From Lentimicrobium sp. L6 (lineage in GTDB: Bacteria > Bacteroidota > Bacteroidia > Bacteroidales > UBA12170), in NCBI RefSeq assembly GCF_013166655.1, contig NZ_JABKCA010000046.1:1-45999 (forward strand): a stretch of DNA of 45,999 bases. The letters are read 5' to 3'. Under the pieces are notes generated by a model, which did not search any database, had not been told where the DNA came from, and saw only the letters and a list, made by a program, of their open reading frames with translations. A program made the translations under genes and the position numbers. This document shows, in pieces, positions 8,668 to 17,043 of this stretch (position 1 is its first letter; each line of letters opens with the position of its first letter).

Positions 8668-8702
8668 GGCTTCCACAATCATTTTGTGGAAGCCTTTTTT
8701 TT
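8668..8702 (+). terminator. Rho-independent terminator after the B12-controlled gene
   Basis: A perfect 11-bp stem GGCTTCCACAA/TTGTGGAAGCC with a 5-base loop, followed by eight T. It closes the riboswitch-controlled gene as a single-gene transcription unit and insulates the chemotaxis operon that begins at 8786. Confidence 0.93.
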
Positions 8703-8720
8703 AAGAATAATTTTACAATT

Positions 8721-8752
8721 ATTGGACATTCTAATTATTTTTCATATATTTA
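8721..8752 (+). promoter_or_regulatory. Putative promoter of the chemotaxis operon
   Basis: ATTG at 8721-8724 and TATATTTA at 8745-8752 are separated by 20 bases. This resembles the Bacteroidota primary sigma consensus TTTG-N19-TAnnTTTG with one mismatch in each box. It lies between the terminator and the first gene of the operon, with a predicted 5' leader of about 25 bases. Position and spacing fit, but base composition makes chance matches easy. Confidence 0.4.
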
Positions 8753-8785
8753 CCTAAGAGATTTTATAGAAATTTAGAACTCGAA

Positions 8786-9088
8786 ATGAACAATTATAAG
8801 CTAGAATACCAAAAAGATGAGAATAACCAAATGAATCAACTTACCTTTAGTGGTGAGCTATCCTTCGGTCATATTCAATATATTAAAGATGAAACAGACG
8901 AATATACCCGTGTAAACAAGCCCCTTCAACTGATCATTAAAGATGTGGAAATGCTTGATTTAAGCTTTATTCAGTTTATTATTGCCTTAAAAAACCATCA
9001 TCCAGAAAATAAAATCACATTAAATATTAATGATGAAATACTAGATCTCATCAAAGTATCTGGATTTTACGAAATATTAATATCATAA
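8786..9088 (+). CDS. STAS-domain protein, first gene of the chemotaxis operon
   Basis: A 100-residue single-domain protein with the STAS layout: strands LTFSGELSF (19-27) and PLQLIIKDVEMLDLSFIQFIIAL (46-68), and a last strand-helix KITLNI...LIKVSGFYEIL. The conserved motif around the usual phosphorylatable serine reads DLSFIQ, with S60 in place. STAS proteins are switched by serine phosphorylation or act as scaffolds; in bacterial chemosensory clusters they often sit next to CheA. It ends 8 bases before the CheY-like gene and so is the first gene of a tightly packed operon. No anti-sigma kinase of the RsbW type is in the window, so its partner is unknown. CheA or the hybrid kinase are candidates. 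Confidence 0.75.
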   Translation: MNNYKLEYQKDENNQMNQLTFSGELSFGHIQYIKDETDEYTRVNKPLQLIIKDVEMLDLSFIQFIIALKNHHPENKITLNINDEILDLIKVSGFYEILIS

Positions 9089-9096
9089 AATAAGAG

Positions 9097-9462
9097 ATGA
9101 AGAAGACCATAATAATCGTTGATGATTCAAACAGTATCAGGAATTTAGTGGAGTTTACTCTAAATAACGCTGGATTTCACGTGATTTCTGCTACCAATGG
9201 CAAGGAAGCATTAGAACTATTTAATGGACAAACAGTGCACCTTTTACTCACTGACCTTCATATGCCCATCATGAGCGGAATGGAATTAATAGCAGAGGTA
9301 AGAAAACTTGAGGAATACAAGTATGTACCCATCCTCTTTTTAACCACTGAAACTCAAGTAAGTATTAAAAAAGAAGCCAAGGATCTTGGAGCAACGGGGT
9401 GGATAGTGAAACCATTTAATGGAGACAAATTAATTACTACTATTAGAAAAGTAATCAGATAA
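9097..9462 (+). CDS. CheY-like single-domain response regulator
   Basis: A 121-residue receiver domain with nothing attached. Acidic pair D9-D10, phospho-acceptor D53 (LLLTDLHMP), switch threonine T83 (LFLTTET) and conserved lysine K105 (IVKPF) are all in place. It is the second gene of the operon, 10 bases before cheA, and is the obvious phosphotransfer target of CheA. With no flagellar genes in the window, the output could be gliding, twitching or a non-motility process. It resembles CheY of the CheA-adjacent type, but the receiver alone cannot separate motor control from phosphate-sink roles, so the symbol is left out. Confidence 0.88.
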   Translation: MKKTIIIVDDSNSIRNLVEFTLNNAGFHVISATNGKEALELFNGQTVHLLLTDLHMPIMSGMELIAEVRKLEEYKYVPILFLTTETQVSIKKEAKDLGATGWIVKPFNGDKLITTIRKVIR

Positions 9463-9472
9463 TTAGAAACCT

Positions 9473-11653
9473 ATGGAAATGGACGAACTCATACAAGGAT
9501 TTCTAGATGAAGCTAATGAACTCATAGTCAACATTGAGGATTCTCTTTTCAATTTAGAAAAGCAACCTGATGACCAAGAAGCTATAGCCTCTGTTTTTAG
9601 GGTCATGCATACCTTAAAAGGTAGTGGTGCTATGTTTGGCTTTTCATCTGTATCTTCTTTTACCCATCATCTAGAAAGTATATATGAGCAAATTCGTTCC
9701 CACAAAATCAAGCTTTCTAAAGAAATTCTCAACCTTACCTTCGAATCTATCGATCTTATTAAAAAGCTTTTAGAAACGACTGAAGCACCTACCGCAAGTG
9801 TAAAATTAGAATATGACCGACTTATCACTGAATTCGAGATTATTTGTAATAATCATCCTGCTCAAGAAGCGCCAATTAAGGCTTTAGAAAAAATTGAAAT
9901 CGATCAGACTCCAACATATTATATCTGTTTTGAACCTAACGAAGGTATTATGCAAAACGGAACAAACCCTTTATACCTTATTGATGAACTGATTTCTTTA
10001 GGGAACGGAAAGGTATTTACCCACATTGAGAATATTCCCAATTACAGAAATTTATTGGTGAAAAACTGCTATGTAAGTTGGGAAATTATCTTGAATACAA
10101 AAGATGAGCTGAGCGATATTTTAGATGTTTTTATTTTTGTTGAGGATGAAAGCAAAATAGAAATACAAAAAATTAGTGATATCAATTTATTAAGACACCT
10201 TGAGTTTGTCGAACAACTACCCAAATACATAGGAAGTAGCGAAGGAAGTGCCATATTAGAATTACAAGAATTTGCTTCACAACTAGAAATTTCTCAAGCA
10301 AATAACACAGCCTCCAATGCTAAACACATAGCTCCCATTATAGAAGAATCATTAGAATTAAAACTTGAGGAGGACAAAAAAGAAGAAATTACTAACCTAG
10401 CCAAAGACATAGACCAAAAAAATGAACAAGTAAAAATAGAGGAGCCTAAAACAGCTGAAACCGTTGTTAATCTAACCACAACCACTGAAACTTCAACAAA
10501 AAGCAAAGGTAGTTCTAGTATCCGAGTAAGCAGTGATAAAGTAGAAACATTAATCAATTTGGTGAGTGAAATGGTAACCATTCAAGCACGCTTGAGCCTT
10601 TTGTCAAAAGAAGCACAAAATCCAGAGATTATAGAAGTGGCCGAAACCTTAGAGAAACTTACTCGTCAACTTCGTGATAATGCCTTTGAGATCAGCCTAA
10701 TTCCTATTTCTAGTTTAGTCACCAGATTTCAACGCCTCATTCGTGATTTATCCAAAGAACTAAATAAAGAGATTGAATTTATTGCCGAAGGAACCGATAC
10801 GGAATTAGACAAAACTATTATCGAGAGCCTAGCGGATCCATTGATGCATATTTTTAGAAATGCAATAGATCATGGCATAGAAAGTACCGAAGACAGGTTG
10901 AAATCTGGTAAAACGGCAAAAGGCACCCTCAAATTCAAAGCATATTATTCGGGCACCAGTGTTTATATTGATATTATAGATGATGGGCAAGGAATAAACA
11001 CCGAGAAAGTAAAAGCTAAGGCTCTATCACAAGGACTAATAAATGAGAAGCAAAACCTCAGCACAAAACAAATTAACGAACTCATTCTTTTACCTGGGTT
11101 CTCCACCGCAGACAATGTCACCGATATTTCTGGGCGAGGAGTAGGCATGGATGTGGTGAAGAAAAATATCAATAAAATACAGGGTGAAATTGAAATCAAT
11201 TCAGTGCTAGGACAAGGAACAACATTTTCATTAAAACTTCCACTCACGCTTTCTATCATCGATGGGCTATTGGTAAGAATAGATAAAATAGAATATATCA
11301 TTCCAATCTTGGTGATTAAGAAAGTATCACCAATGAGACACCAAAATGTTTCCAGTGCATTTAATAATACCATCATAATTGATGGGGAACAACTACCTTT
11401 CTTAAACTTAAGGGAAGAGTTTAATATACAAACCAAAGCACCCGATTTAGTAGAAGTTGTAGTAGTGAACTATGGGAGTAGGCAAGTTGGAATTATCATT
11501 GATAGAGTGATACGAGAATCACAAGTGGTGGTAAAATCCATTGGCAAACACTTTAAAGACCAAGAAATAATTTCTGGTGCCAGTATTATGGGTGATGGAA
11601 GTGTGGCTTTGGTTTTAGATACAAACAAGATAATAGATAAATACTCAAGATAA
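9473..11653 (+). CDS. cheA: Chemotaxis histidine kinase CheA
   Basis: A 726-residue kinase with full CheA architecture. The Hpt (P1) domain is at about 1-105 with phospho-acceptor H46 in MHTLKGSGAMFGF. A folded region at about 145-240 (YYICFEPNEGIMQNG...) sits where P2 is expected. A charged linker of about 240-345 is rich in E and K. The P3 dimerisation helices start near 349 (SIRVSSDKVETLINLVSEMV). The ATPase follows with HIFRNAIDHGIE (N box), DDGQGI (G1) and GRGVGMDVV (G2). A CheW-like regulatory domain runs from about 594 to the end. It autophosphorylates in response to the MCP and passes phosphate to CheY and CheB. ATG at 9479 is an equally good start two codons later. cheW follows after 4 bases. 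Confidence 0.96.
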   Translation: MEMDELIQGFLDEANELIVNIEDSLFNLEKQPDDQEAIASVFRVMHTLKGSGAMFGFSSVSSFTHHLESIYEQIRSHKIKLSKEILNLTFESIDLIKKLLETTEAPTASVKLEYDRLITEFEIICNNHPAQEAPIKALEKIEIDQTPTYYICFEPNEGIMQNGTNPLYLIDELISLGNGKVFTHIENIPNYRNLLVKNCYVSWEIILNTKDELSDILDVFIFVEDESKIEIQKISDINLLRHLEFVEQLPKYIGSSEGSAILELQEFASQLEISQANNTASNAKHIAPIIEESLELKLEEDKKEEITNLAKDIDQKNEQVKIEEPKTAETVVNLTTTTETSTKSKGSSSIRVSSDKVETLINLVSEMVTIQARLSLLSKEAQNPEIIEVAETLEKLTRQLRDNAFEISLIPISSLVTRFQRLIRDLSKELNKEIEFIAEGTDTELDKTIIESLADPLMHIFRNAIDHGIESTEDRLKSGKTAKGTLKFKAYYSGTSVYIDIIDDGQGINTEKVKAKALSQGLINEKQNLSTKQINELILLPGFSTADNVTDISGRGVGMDVVKKNINKIQGEIEINSVLGQGTTFSLKLPLTLSIIDGLLVRIDKIEYIIPILVIKKVSPMRHQNVSSAFNNTIIIDGEQLPFLNLREEFNIQTKAPDLVEVVVVNYGSRQVGIIIDRVIRESQVVVKSIGKHFKDQEIISGASIMGDGSVALVLDTNKIIDKYSR

Positions 11654-11657
11654 TTTT

Positions 11658-12101
11658 ATGAAAAAGCTTTCGTCATATCTAACCTTTCAACTGGGAAAAG
11701 AGAAGTTTGCTGCAAATATTGCAAATGTACTCCATATACTTGGCGTTCCTCAAATTACTGAACTACCCAATTCCCCTGCTCATATTAAAGGTGCTATCAA
11801 TTTACGTGGAAAGGTACTTACTGTAATTGATCCTCACATGAAATTTGAAATTGAAAGTCAAGAAATCACCAAAAACTCATGTATTGTAGTCTTAGAAATG
11901 GAATATGAATCGGATAGACTGGAGATAGGAGCCTTAGTAGATTCCGTTGACAAAGTGATTGAAATAACTGAAAATGAGTTATTGCCTCCTCCTGATTTAG
12001 GAACAAAATTTAAATCAGAATATATTGAAAATGTCATCAATATAAATGATGAATTCATTATGGTACTCAATATAAAAAATGTCTTTACTTCAGAATATTA
12101 A
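11658..12101 (+). CDS. cheW: CheW coupling protein
   Basis: A 147-residue protein consisting of one CheW domain. YLTFQLGKEKFAANIANVLHIL opens the first beta-barrel, PNSPAHIKGAINLRGKVLTVID is the classic CheW signature, and LPPPDLGTKF with a final VLNIKNVF closes the second barrel. It bridges the MCP cytoplasmic tip to CheA at the inner face of the membrane. The start ATG is 4 bases after the cheA stop, so translation is likely coupled. The receptor gene follows 27 bases later. Length and motif order are standard, with nothing odd. Confidence 0.95.
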   Translation: MKKLSSYLTFQLGKEKFAANIANVLHILGVPQITELPNSPAHIKGAINLRGKVLTVIDPHMKFEIESQEITKNSCIVVLEMEYESDRLEIGALVDSVDKVIEITENELLPPPDLGTKFKSEYIENVININDEFIMVLNIKNVFTSEY

Positions 12102-12128
12102 TATTAAAAAAATAGAAAACTACATCAT

Positions 12129-13787
12129 ATGAAAAATCTAAACGTTTCAACCAAGTTGATCATCCTTATCATTACCATGGGAATTATGGGAACATTTGTT
12201 GGAATTTTTGGCATTAACAAAATCCAACAAACTAATGTCAAACTCGAACAAACCTATAAAAACGCTTTGATCCCATTTCAGTATCTGAAAAACATTTCAG
12301 ATGTGTATGCTATTGAAGTACCCAAAACAGTGGATAAAATATATGCTGGCGAACTGAGCTGGTTGTCAGGAAAAGAAAAAATTGAATTAGCCTTAGAAAA
12401 TGCAAATCTTCAATGGGCAGAATTTAAGAAGCTCCCTAAGCAAGAAAGAGAAAATATGATGGTTTCAGAACTAGAGCTTCAATTTATTAGTGCTCAGGCA
12501 AATCTCGAAAACCTCAGACAAGTCTTGATTTCTAGAAATTCTGATGCCCTGAAAAATTACAATACCAGTAGCTTGAATTTGGTCATCACACCTATTAGCA
12601 GAAAAATTCAAGAACTCAGTAAGTTTCAAATTGAAAAAGCAGGTGTGATTTACGAGAAGAGTCTCGAGAATTTCAGGACAGCTGTCATTACCTTTATCAT
12701 TATCCTATCCATAGGTGTGGTAGTAAGTATGCTAATGGCTATCTACATATTAAAAGGAATCAATAATTCTTTAAAAACAGCAAACGATACCATCGATAAA
12801 TTATCCAAAGGTGATTTAAGTGTGGTCATTGAAGAGCAAGGCGATTATGACTTTGGAAGGTTGATAAATAATCTACGTCATTTATCTGAAAGACTAAAAG
12901 ATGTTTTGGTCACTGCTCAAACAGCCAGTGCCAATATCGCCATCACAAGTCACGAGATGAGTAGCAACAGTCAACAAGTAAGTCAAGGCGCCACAGAACA
13001 AGCCGCATCAGTAGAAGAAATGGCCGCTAGCATGGAAGAAATTTCTAGTAATATTCAACAGAATACTGACAATGCACAAAAAACTCAAAAAATATCATCT
13101 AAAGCAGCAGTAGAAATTGAGGAGGGGAGCCAAAATATCAATATCACTGTAGATAGCATGCAAACTATTGCTGAGAAGATCAGCATCATCGGTGAAATTG
13201 CCTTCCAAACTAATATTTTAGCATTAAATGCAGCTGTGGAAGCCGCACGGGCAGGTGAACATGGAAAAGGATTTGGAGTAGTTGCTGCCGAAGTGGGTAA
13301 ACTAGCCGAAAGAAGTAAAATTGCTGCAGCAGAAATAGACGAGCTTAGTAAATCGGGTGTAGATATTGCCTTAAAATCGAAAACCATGCTTTCCAAATTT
13401 GTTCCAAGCATTGAGGAAACTTCAAAACTTGTAGAAGAGATTAGTAATGCCAGTGTAGAACAAAATGCAGGTGTGGAACAAATCAATGATGCCATTCAAA
13501 TGCTAAACCAAGTGACGCAACAAAATGCAGCCTCAAGTGAAGAAATGGCAACTGTTTCAGAACAACTAAGTGCTCAAGCCGAACAACTTAAGAAAACTAT
13601 TTCTTTCTTTAAATTAGGAGATGCAGTTGATATTCCTTCTGAGCAATATAATCAGCAACGTCCAACCAAATTTATTGAACCCAGTCGTCAAACTTATAGT
13701 CCACCAAATAACACCTATAAATCAGAAGGATTTGATCTAGACCTGTCTAAAGGGGATAAAATGGATGATGACTTCGAAACATTTTAA
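12129..13787 (+). CDS. Methyl-accepting chemotaxis protein (4HB-MCP) with CheR-binding tail
   Basis: A 552-residue transmembrane receptor. TM1 is about residues 8-30. A periplasmic four-helix-bundle sensor (4HB_MCP type) spans about 31-183, and TM2 about 184-210. A HAMP domain follows to about 260, then the signalling coiled coil with hairpin tip [20 protein letters not shown] near residues 356-375. The helix arms contain glutamate/glutamine pairs ([17 protein letters not shown]) suited to CheR/CheB/CheD modification. After the coiled coil comes a disordered linker ending DFETF, which fits the CheR/CheB-tethering pentapeptide pattern x-aromatic-x-x-aromatic (NWETF in E. coli). It is the only receptor in the window and lies directly before cheR. 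The ligand is not predictable from the 4HB domain. Confidence 0.95.
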   Translation: MKNLNVSTKLIILIITMGIMGTFVGIFGINKIQQTNVKLEQTYKNALIPFQYLKNISDVYAIEVPKTVDKIYAGELSWLSGKEKIELALENANLQWAEFKKLPKQERENMMVSELELQFISAQANLENLRQVLISRNSDALKNYNTSSLNLVITPISRKIQELSKFQIEKAGVIYEKSLENFRTAVITFIIILSIGVVVSMLMAIYILKGINNSLKTANDTIDKLSKGDLSVVIEEQGDYDFGRLINNLRHLSERLKDVLVTAQTASANIAITSHEMSSNSQQVSQGATEQAASVEEMAASMEEISSNIQQNTDNAQKTQKISSKAAVEIEEGSQNINITVDSMQTIAEKISIIGEIAFQTNILALNAAVEAARAGEHGKGFGVVAAEVGKLAERSKIAAAEIDELSKSGVDIALKSKTMLSKFVPSIEETSKLVEEISNASVEQNAGVEQINDAIQMLNQVTQQNAASSEEMATVSEQLSAQAEQLKKTISFFKLGDAVDIPSEQYNQQRPTKFIEPSRQTYSPPNNTYKSEGFDLDLSKGDKMDDDFETF

Positions 13788-13790
13788 ACT

Positions 13791-14651
13791 GTGAACTACC
13801 AAACCAAATCAACGGCATATAAAGCTCAAATGAGCCTGCTTGAGTTCAGGAAAATTAGTGAATTTATCCAAAATAACTTTGGCATCAAACTCCCCGATCA
13901 AAAAAGGATCATGGTTCAGGGACGTTTGCATAAACGGCTGGCTACATTAGAAATGACCAGCTTCGGGCAATATGTTCAATATCTATTTTCAGAGGAAGGC
14001 ATGCGAAAAGAAATCCCTGTAATGGTTGATTTGATCTCTACCAACAAAACCAATTTCTTCAGAGAAGCTGTCCATTTCAATGTACTTACAGATGTGGTAT
14101 TAGAGGAATTTACCAAATCTAAATCATATAGCACATTTAGAGTATGGAGTGCTGGTTGCAGTAGTGGTGAGGAAGTCTACACTTTAGCCATAGTCATTAA
14201 TGAGTATTTACAAAATCACAAAGGTTATAATTACCGCCTGTTTGGAACTGATATTAGCCGTAGAATGCTTGAAAAAGGCAACAAAGCCATATACGATACT
14301 AGAGATGTGGAAACCATCCCCTTCCATCTGAAAAAAAAGTACTTACTCAAACATAAAAACAAACAGATTCAAAAGATTAGAATAACACCAGAGCTTAGGC
14401 ATAAAGCGGATTTTGCCTATTTGAATTTCATGGATCAAGAATATAATGTAAATCAGATGTTTGATGTGGTTTTTTGTAGAAATGTTTTGATATATTTCGA
14501 GAAAAAAGTACAAGAAGAAGTCATCAGAAAAATACTAAAAAACACAAAACCAGGAGGATACCTCTTCCTTGGACATTCAGAGTCTATTAATGATATGGAC
14601 CTACCTTTAGAAAAAATATCTCCAACTGTGTTTAAGAAAAAAAAGCAATAA
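13791..14651 (+). CDS. cheR: Chemotaxis protein methyltransferase CheR
   Basis: A 286-residue S-adenosylmethionine-dependent methyltransferase that adds methyl groups to glutamates of the MCP. The N-terminal helical domain contains FGIKLPDQKRIMVQGRLHKRL. The catalytic domain has RVWSAGCSSGEEVYTLAI (SAM-binding, about 116-133), FGTDISRRML, and the late motif FDVVFCRNVLIYFEKKVQEE. The ORF begins with GTG at 13791, three bases after the MCP stop; ATG at 13830 (codon 14) is the alternative and would still keep the family core. The N-terminal domain normally binds the receptor tail region, so the longer start is preferred. It is followed by the pseudokinase gene after one base. Confidence 0.94.
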   Translation: MNYQTKSTAYKAQMSLLEFRKISEFIQNNFGIKLPDQKRIMVQGRLHKRLATLEMTSFGQYVQYLFSEEGMRKEIPVMVDLISTNKTNFFREAVHFNVLTDVVLEEFTKSKSYSTFRVWSAGCSSGEEVYTLAIVINEYLQNHKGYNYRLFGTDISRRMLEKGNKAIYDTRDVETIPFHLKKKYLLKHKNKQIQKIRITPELRHKADFAYLNFMDQEYNVNQMFDVVFCRNVLIYFEKKVQEEVIRKILKNTKPGGYLFLGHSESINDMDLPLEKISPTVFKKKKQ

Positions 14652-14652
14652 T

Positions 14653-15504
14653 ATGGATACAGAACAACATAACGAACAAATATCTAGACTTAAAGAGGAA
14701 AATGATTATTTGATGAAACAATTAGAAAAGACCAATGAGAAGCTCAAAGAATCTGATGCTTTCAAAAGTCATTTCATCTCCAATATCACCAATGAAATCA
14801 TTAATCCATTTGCATCCATATTAGGTATATCAAAAAATATAAGCCTTCTCGACGAAAAAAGATTAAGCCAGATACATAGCATGTCAAACCTTATTTATAA
14901 TGAAGCTTTTGACCTTGATTTTCAATTGCAAAATATTTTTTCCGCTGCTAAAATAGAATCTGGCGAAATGAATATGGAATTATCCTCAATAAATCCAACG
15001 GAGATAGTAGAAGAAATAATAGAATCCTTAAGATTTAAATCGGAAAAGAAAAATCAATACATAGAACTTGAAATCGATAACCATCTAGCATACAACCTAG
15101 TCACTGATAAAGACAAATTTCAAATCATAATTAAAAACTTAATTTCCAATGCCATTATATTTGGTTATGAAAAAACCAAAATTAGTGTAACTATGAAACA
15201 AGTTGAAGAAAAGTTAATGGTACAAATTTCCAATATAGGCGACCAAATGGATGAAGAGGAATTGAATCTCATTTTCGATAGGTTCACTAAATTAGACAAA
15301 ACCATCAACAGCATAAATCAAGGGCATGGCTTAGGCCTTAGTGTGACTAAAGCGTATCTTGAATTTTTAGAGGGCGAAATAGAAGTCTATAGCAATGAAA
15401 CCGAAGGTAATGTGTTTAAAATATTTATCAGTGCTATTGCTAACGACGAAGATACTTTGATTAGAGAGGACGATTTATTTATTGATGATTCAGAACTTTT
15501 TTAA
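14653..15504 (+). CDS. Histidine-kinase-like protein lacking the phospho-acceptor histidine
   Basis: A 283-residue soluble protein. Residues 5-38 are a coiled coil (LKEENDYLMKQLEKTNEKLKE). A HisKA-like helix follows, in which the H box reads SNITNEIINPF, so the position of the phospho-acceptor histidine (S/T-H-E-I/L-R-x-P) is N47. The ATP-binding half is better kept: N box KNLISNAIIFG, an F box-like NLIFDRFTKLD, and a good G2 box QGHGLGLSVTKAYLE. The G1 box is altered (ISNIGDQM). It can therefore probably bind nucleotide but not autophosphorylate in the usual way. Lying between cheR and cheD, with a 1-base overlap to cheD (TAATG), it is part of the chemotaxis unit. It may act as an allosteric partner of CheA or of the hybrid kinase, or as a nucleotide sensor. 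Function is inferred. Confidence 0.85.
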   Translation: MDTEQHNEQISRLKEENDYLMKQLEKTNEKLKESDAFKSHFISNITNEIINPFASILGISKNISLLDEKRLSQIHSMSNLIYNEAFDLDFQLQNIFSAAKIESGEMNMELSSINPTEIVEEIIESLRFKSEKKNQYIELEIDNHLAYNLVTDKDKFQIIIKNLISNAIIFGYEKTKISVTMKQVEEKLMVQISNIGDQMDEEELNLIFDRFTKLDKTINSINQGHGLGLSVTKAYLEFLEGEIEVYSNETEGNVFKIFISAIANDEDTLIREDDLFIDDSELF

Positions 15505-15974
15505 TGGGAGATCAGTCAAAAATATTCATCTATCCAGGAAAGCTTTTCGCATCGAAAAGCCCCATCCTCCTATCCACTATTTTGGGGTCTTGTGTAGCAG
15601 TTTGCTTATACGATGACGTGAAAAAAATAGGTGGAATGAATCATTATATGCTGCCTCTTTGGAATGGAGAAGGCTTAGCATCTCCCAAATATGGGAATGT
15701 AGCTATAGAAGCATTAATTACAAAAATGTTATTCTTTGGATGCAAAAAAAGAAATATAAAAGCCAAGGTTTTTGGTGGAGCAAGCGTTATCAAAACCAAC
15801 CACGATTTATATAATATTGGAGAGAGAAACATACAATTAGCAGAACATATTCTAGAAAAAGAAAATATAAAGATAGTAGCCAAGTCTGTAGGGGGATTTC
15901 ATGGGCGGAAAATATTAATGAGTACCGATAATTTTCAGGTAAGACAGAAATACATCGAAAAGAAAAACTTTTAA
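15504..15974 (+). CDS. cheD: Chemoreceptor glutamine deamidase CheD
   Basis: A 156-residue protein matching CheD. The catalytic cysteine is C30 in LGSCVAVCLYD and the catalytic histidine H47 in IGGMNHYMLP. KVFGGASVI, NIGERNIQ and VGGFHGRKILM are the other family blocks. It deamidates selected glutamines on the MCP signalling helices to glutamates, making them methylation sites, and in some bacteria takes part in CheC/CheY feedback. No cheC is present here. The ATG overlaps the pseudokinase stop by one base, so translation is coupled. cheB starts one base after its stop. Confidence 0.94.
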   Translation: MGDQSKIFIYPGKLFASKSPILLSTILGSCVAVCLYDDVKKIGGMNHYMLPLWNGEGLASPKYGNVAIEALITKMLFFGCKKRNIKAKVFGGASVIKTNHDLYNIGERNIQLAEHILEKENIKIVAKSVGGFHGRKILMSTDNFQVRQKYIEKKNF

Positions 15975-15975
15975 G

Positions 15976-17043
15976 ATGAACTATTCAAAAACCATAAAAG
16001 TATTGATAGTAGACGATTCTATAAGCATTAGAAATCTATTGGAATCCTACCTCTCTCATGACCCTAAAATTGAAGTCATTGGCAAAGCAGCAGATCCATA
16101 TCAAGCTGCAGAAATGATTAAAAAACAAATTCCAGATGTCATTACATTAGATATTGAAATGCCGAGAATGGATGGACTTACTTTTTTAAAAAAAATCATG
16201 ACTCAACACCCAATTCCCGTTATTATAGTATCCAGCTTAACAAGTAAAGGTGCTAAAGCAACTATTAAGGCTTTAGAATATGGAGCTGTAGAAATTCTTC
16301 AGAAACCTATTCAATATGGGAATACCAAAGAGGAAACCATTCATTATTTAACTACTAAAATTAAAGTAGCCCATTTTGCCAGAGTAAAATCTCGTAAATC
16401 AAAATCTTACGATGTGCTTCCTAAACTTTCTGCGGATGCCATATTGAAGAAAAAATCCTTCTATATCAACCAATCTACTACTGATAAAGTGGTGGCTATA
16501 GGAGCCAGTACAGGAGGAACGGAAGCCATATTAGAAGTTATAAAAACACTAGACACCAATACAACAGGTATTGTTATTGTTCAACATATTCCAGCACATT
16601 TTACTAAAGCATTTGCAAACAGACTTAACGAAATTTGTCCTTTATTTGTAAAAGAAGCGGAGAATGGCGATTTTATCAGAAATGGTTTAGTTTTAATTTC
16701 TCCAGGCGATAAACACATGGTAGTAGAACACATGGCTGGTAGAAATAAAGTGAGGTTAATGGATGGCCCACCGGTAAATAGGCACAGGCCATCGGTGGAT
16801 GTATTATTTCGTTCCATGGCTAACAAAATAGGACATAAAGGATTGGGAGTTTTACTAACAGGCATGGGTGATGATGGGGCACAAGGTCTTTTAGAAATGA
16901 AAGAATCAGGAGCGCAAACCATTGCACAAGACGAAAAATCATGTGTGGTTTATGGTATGCCACGAGAAGCCGTAAAGCGGAATGCCCAATTATATAGCAT
17001 GAACCTAGTATCTATAGCAGAATTTATAAAGAAATTCAGATAG
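15976..17043 (+). CDS. cheB: Chemotaxis methylesterase/response regulator CheB
   Basis: A 355-residue two-domain enzyme. The receiver domain has acidic pair D13-D14 and phospho-acceptor D59 (VITLDIEMPRMDG). After a linker comes the methylesterase with catalytic S178 (IGASTGGTEA), H204 (VQHIPAHF) and D300 (GMGDDGA). The 26- and 96-residue spacings equal those of the Salmonella enzyme (S164, H190, D286). It removes methyl groups from the MCP when phosphorylated by CheA, giving adaptation together with CheR. The gene overlaps the next start by one base (TAG/GTG), so the hybrid kinase is translated from the same message. Confidence 0.95.
   Translation: MNYSKTIKVLIVDDSISIRNLLESYLSHDPKIEVIGKAADPYQAAEMIKKQIPDVITLDIEMPRMDGLTFLKKIMTQHPIPVIIVSSLTSKGAKATIKALEYGAVEILQKPIQYGNTKEETIHYLTTKIKVAHFARVKSRKSKSYDVLPKLSADAILKKKSFYINQSTTDKVVAIGASTGGTEAILEVIKTLDTNTTGIVIVQHIPAHFTKAFANRLNEICPLFVKEAENGDFIRNGLVLISPGDKHMVVEHMAGRNKVRLMDGPPVNRHRPSVDVLFRSMANKIGHKGLGVLLTGMGDDGAQGLLEMKESGAQTIAQDEKSCVVYGMPREAVKRNAQLYSMNLVSIAEFIKKFR

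Noticed and set aside
10294-11436. Long minus-strand open frames within cheA, and a similar one in the MCP gene (13085-13495)
   Set aside because: Both are antisense shadows of well-recognised chemotaxis genes with no signal of their own.
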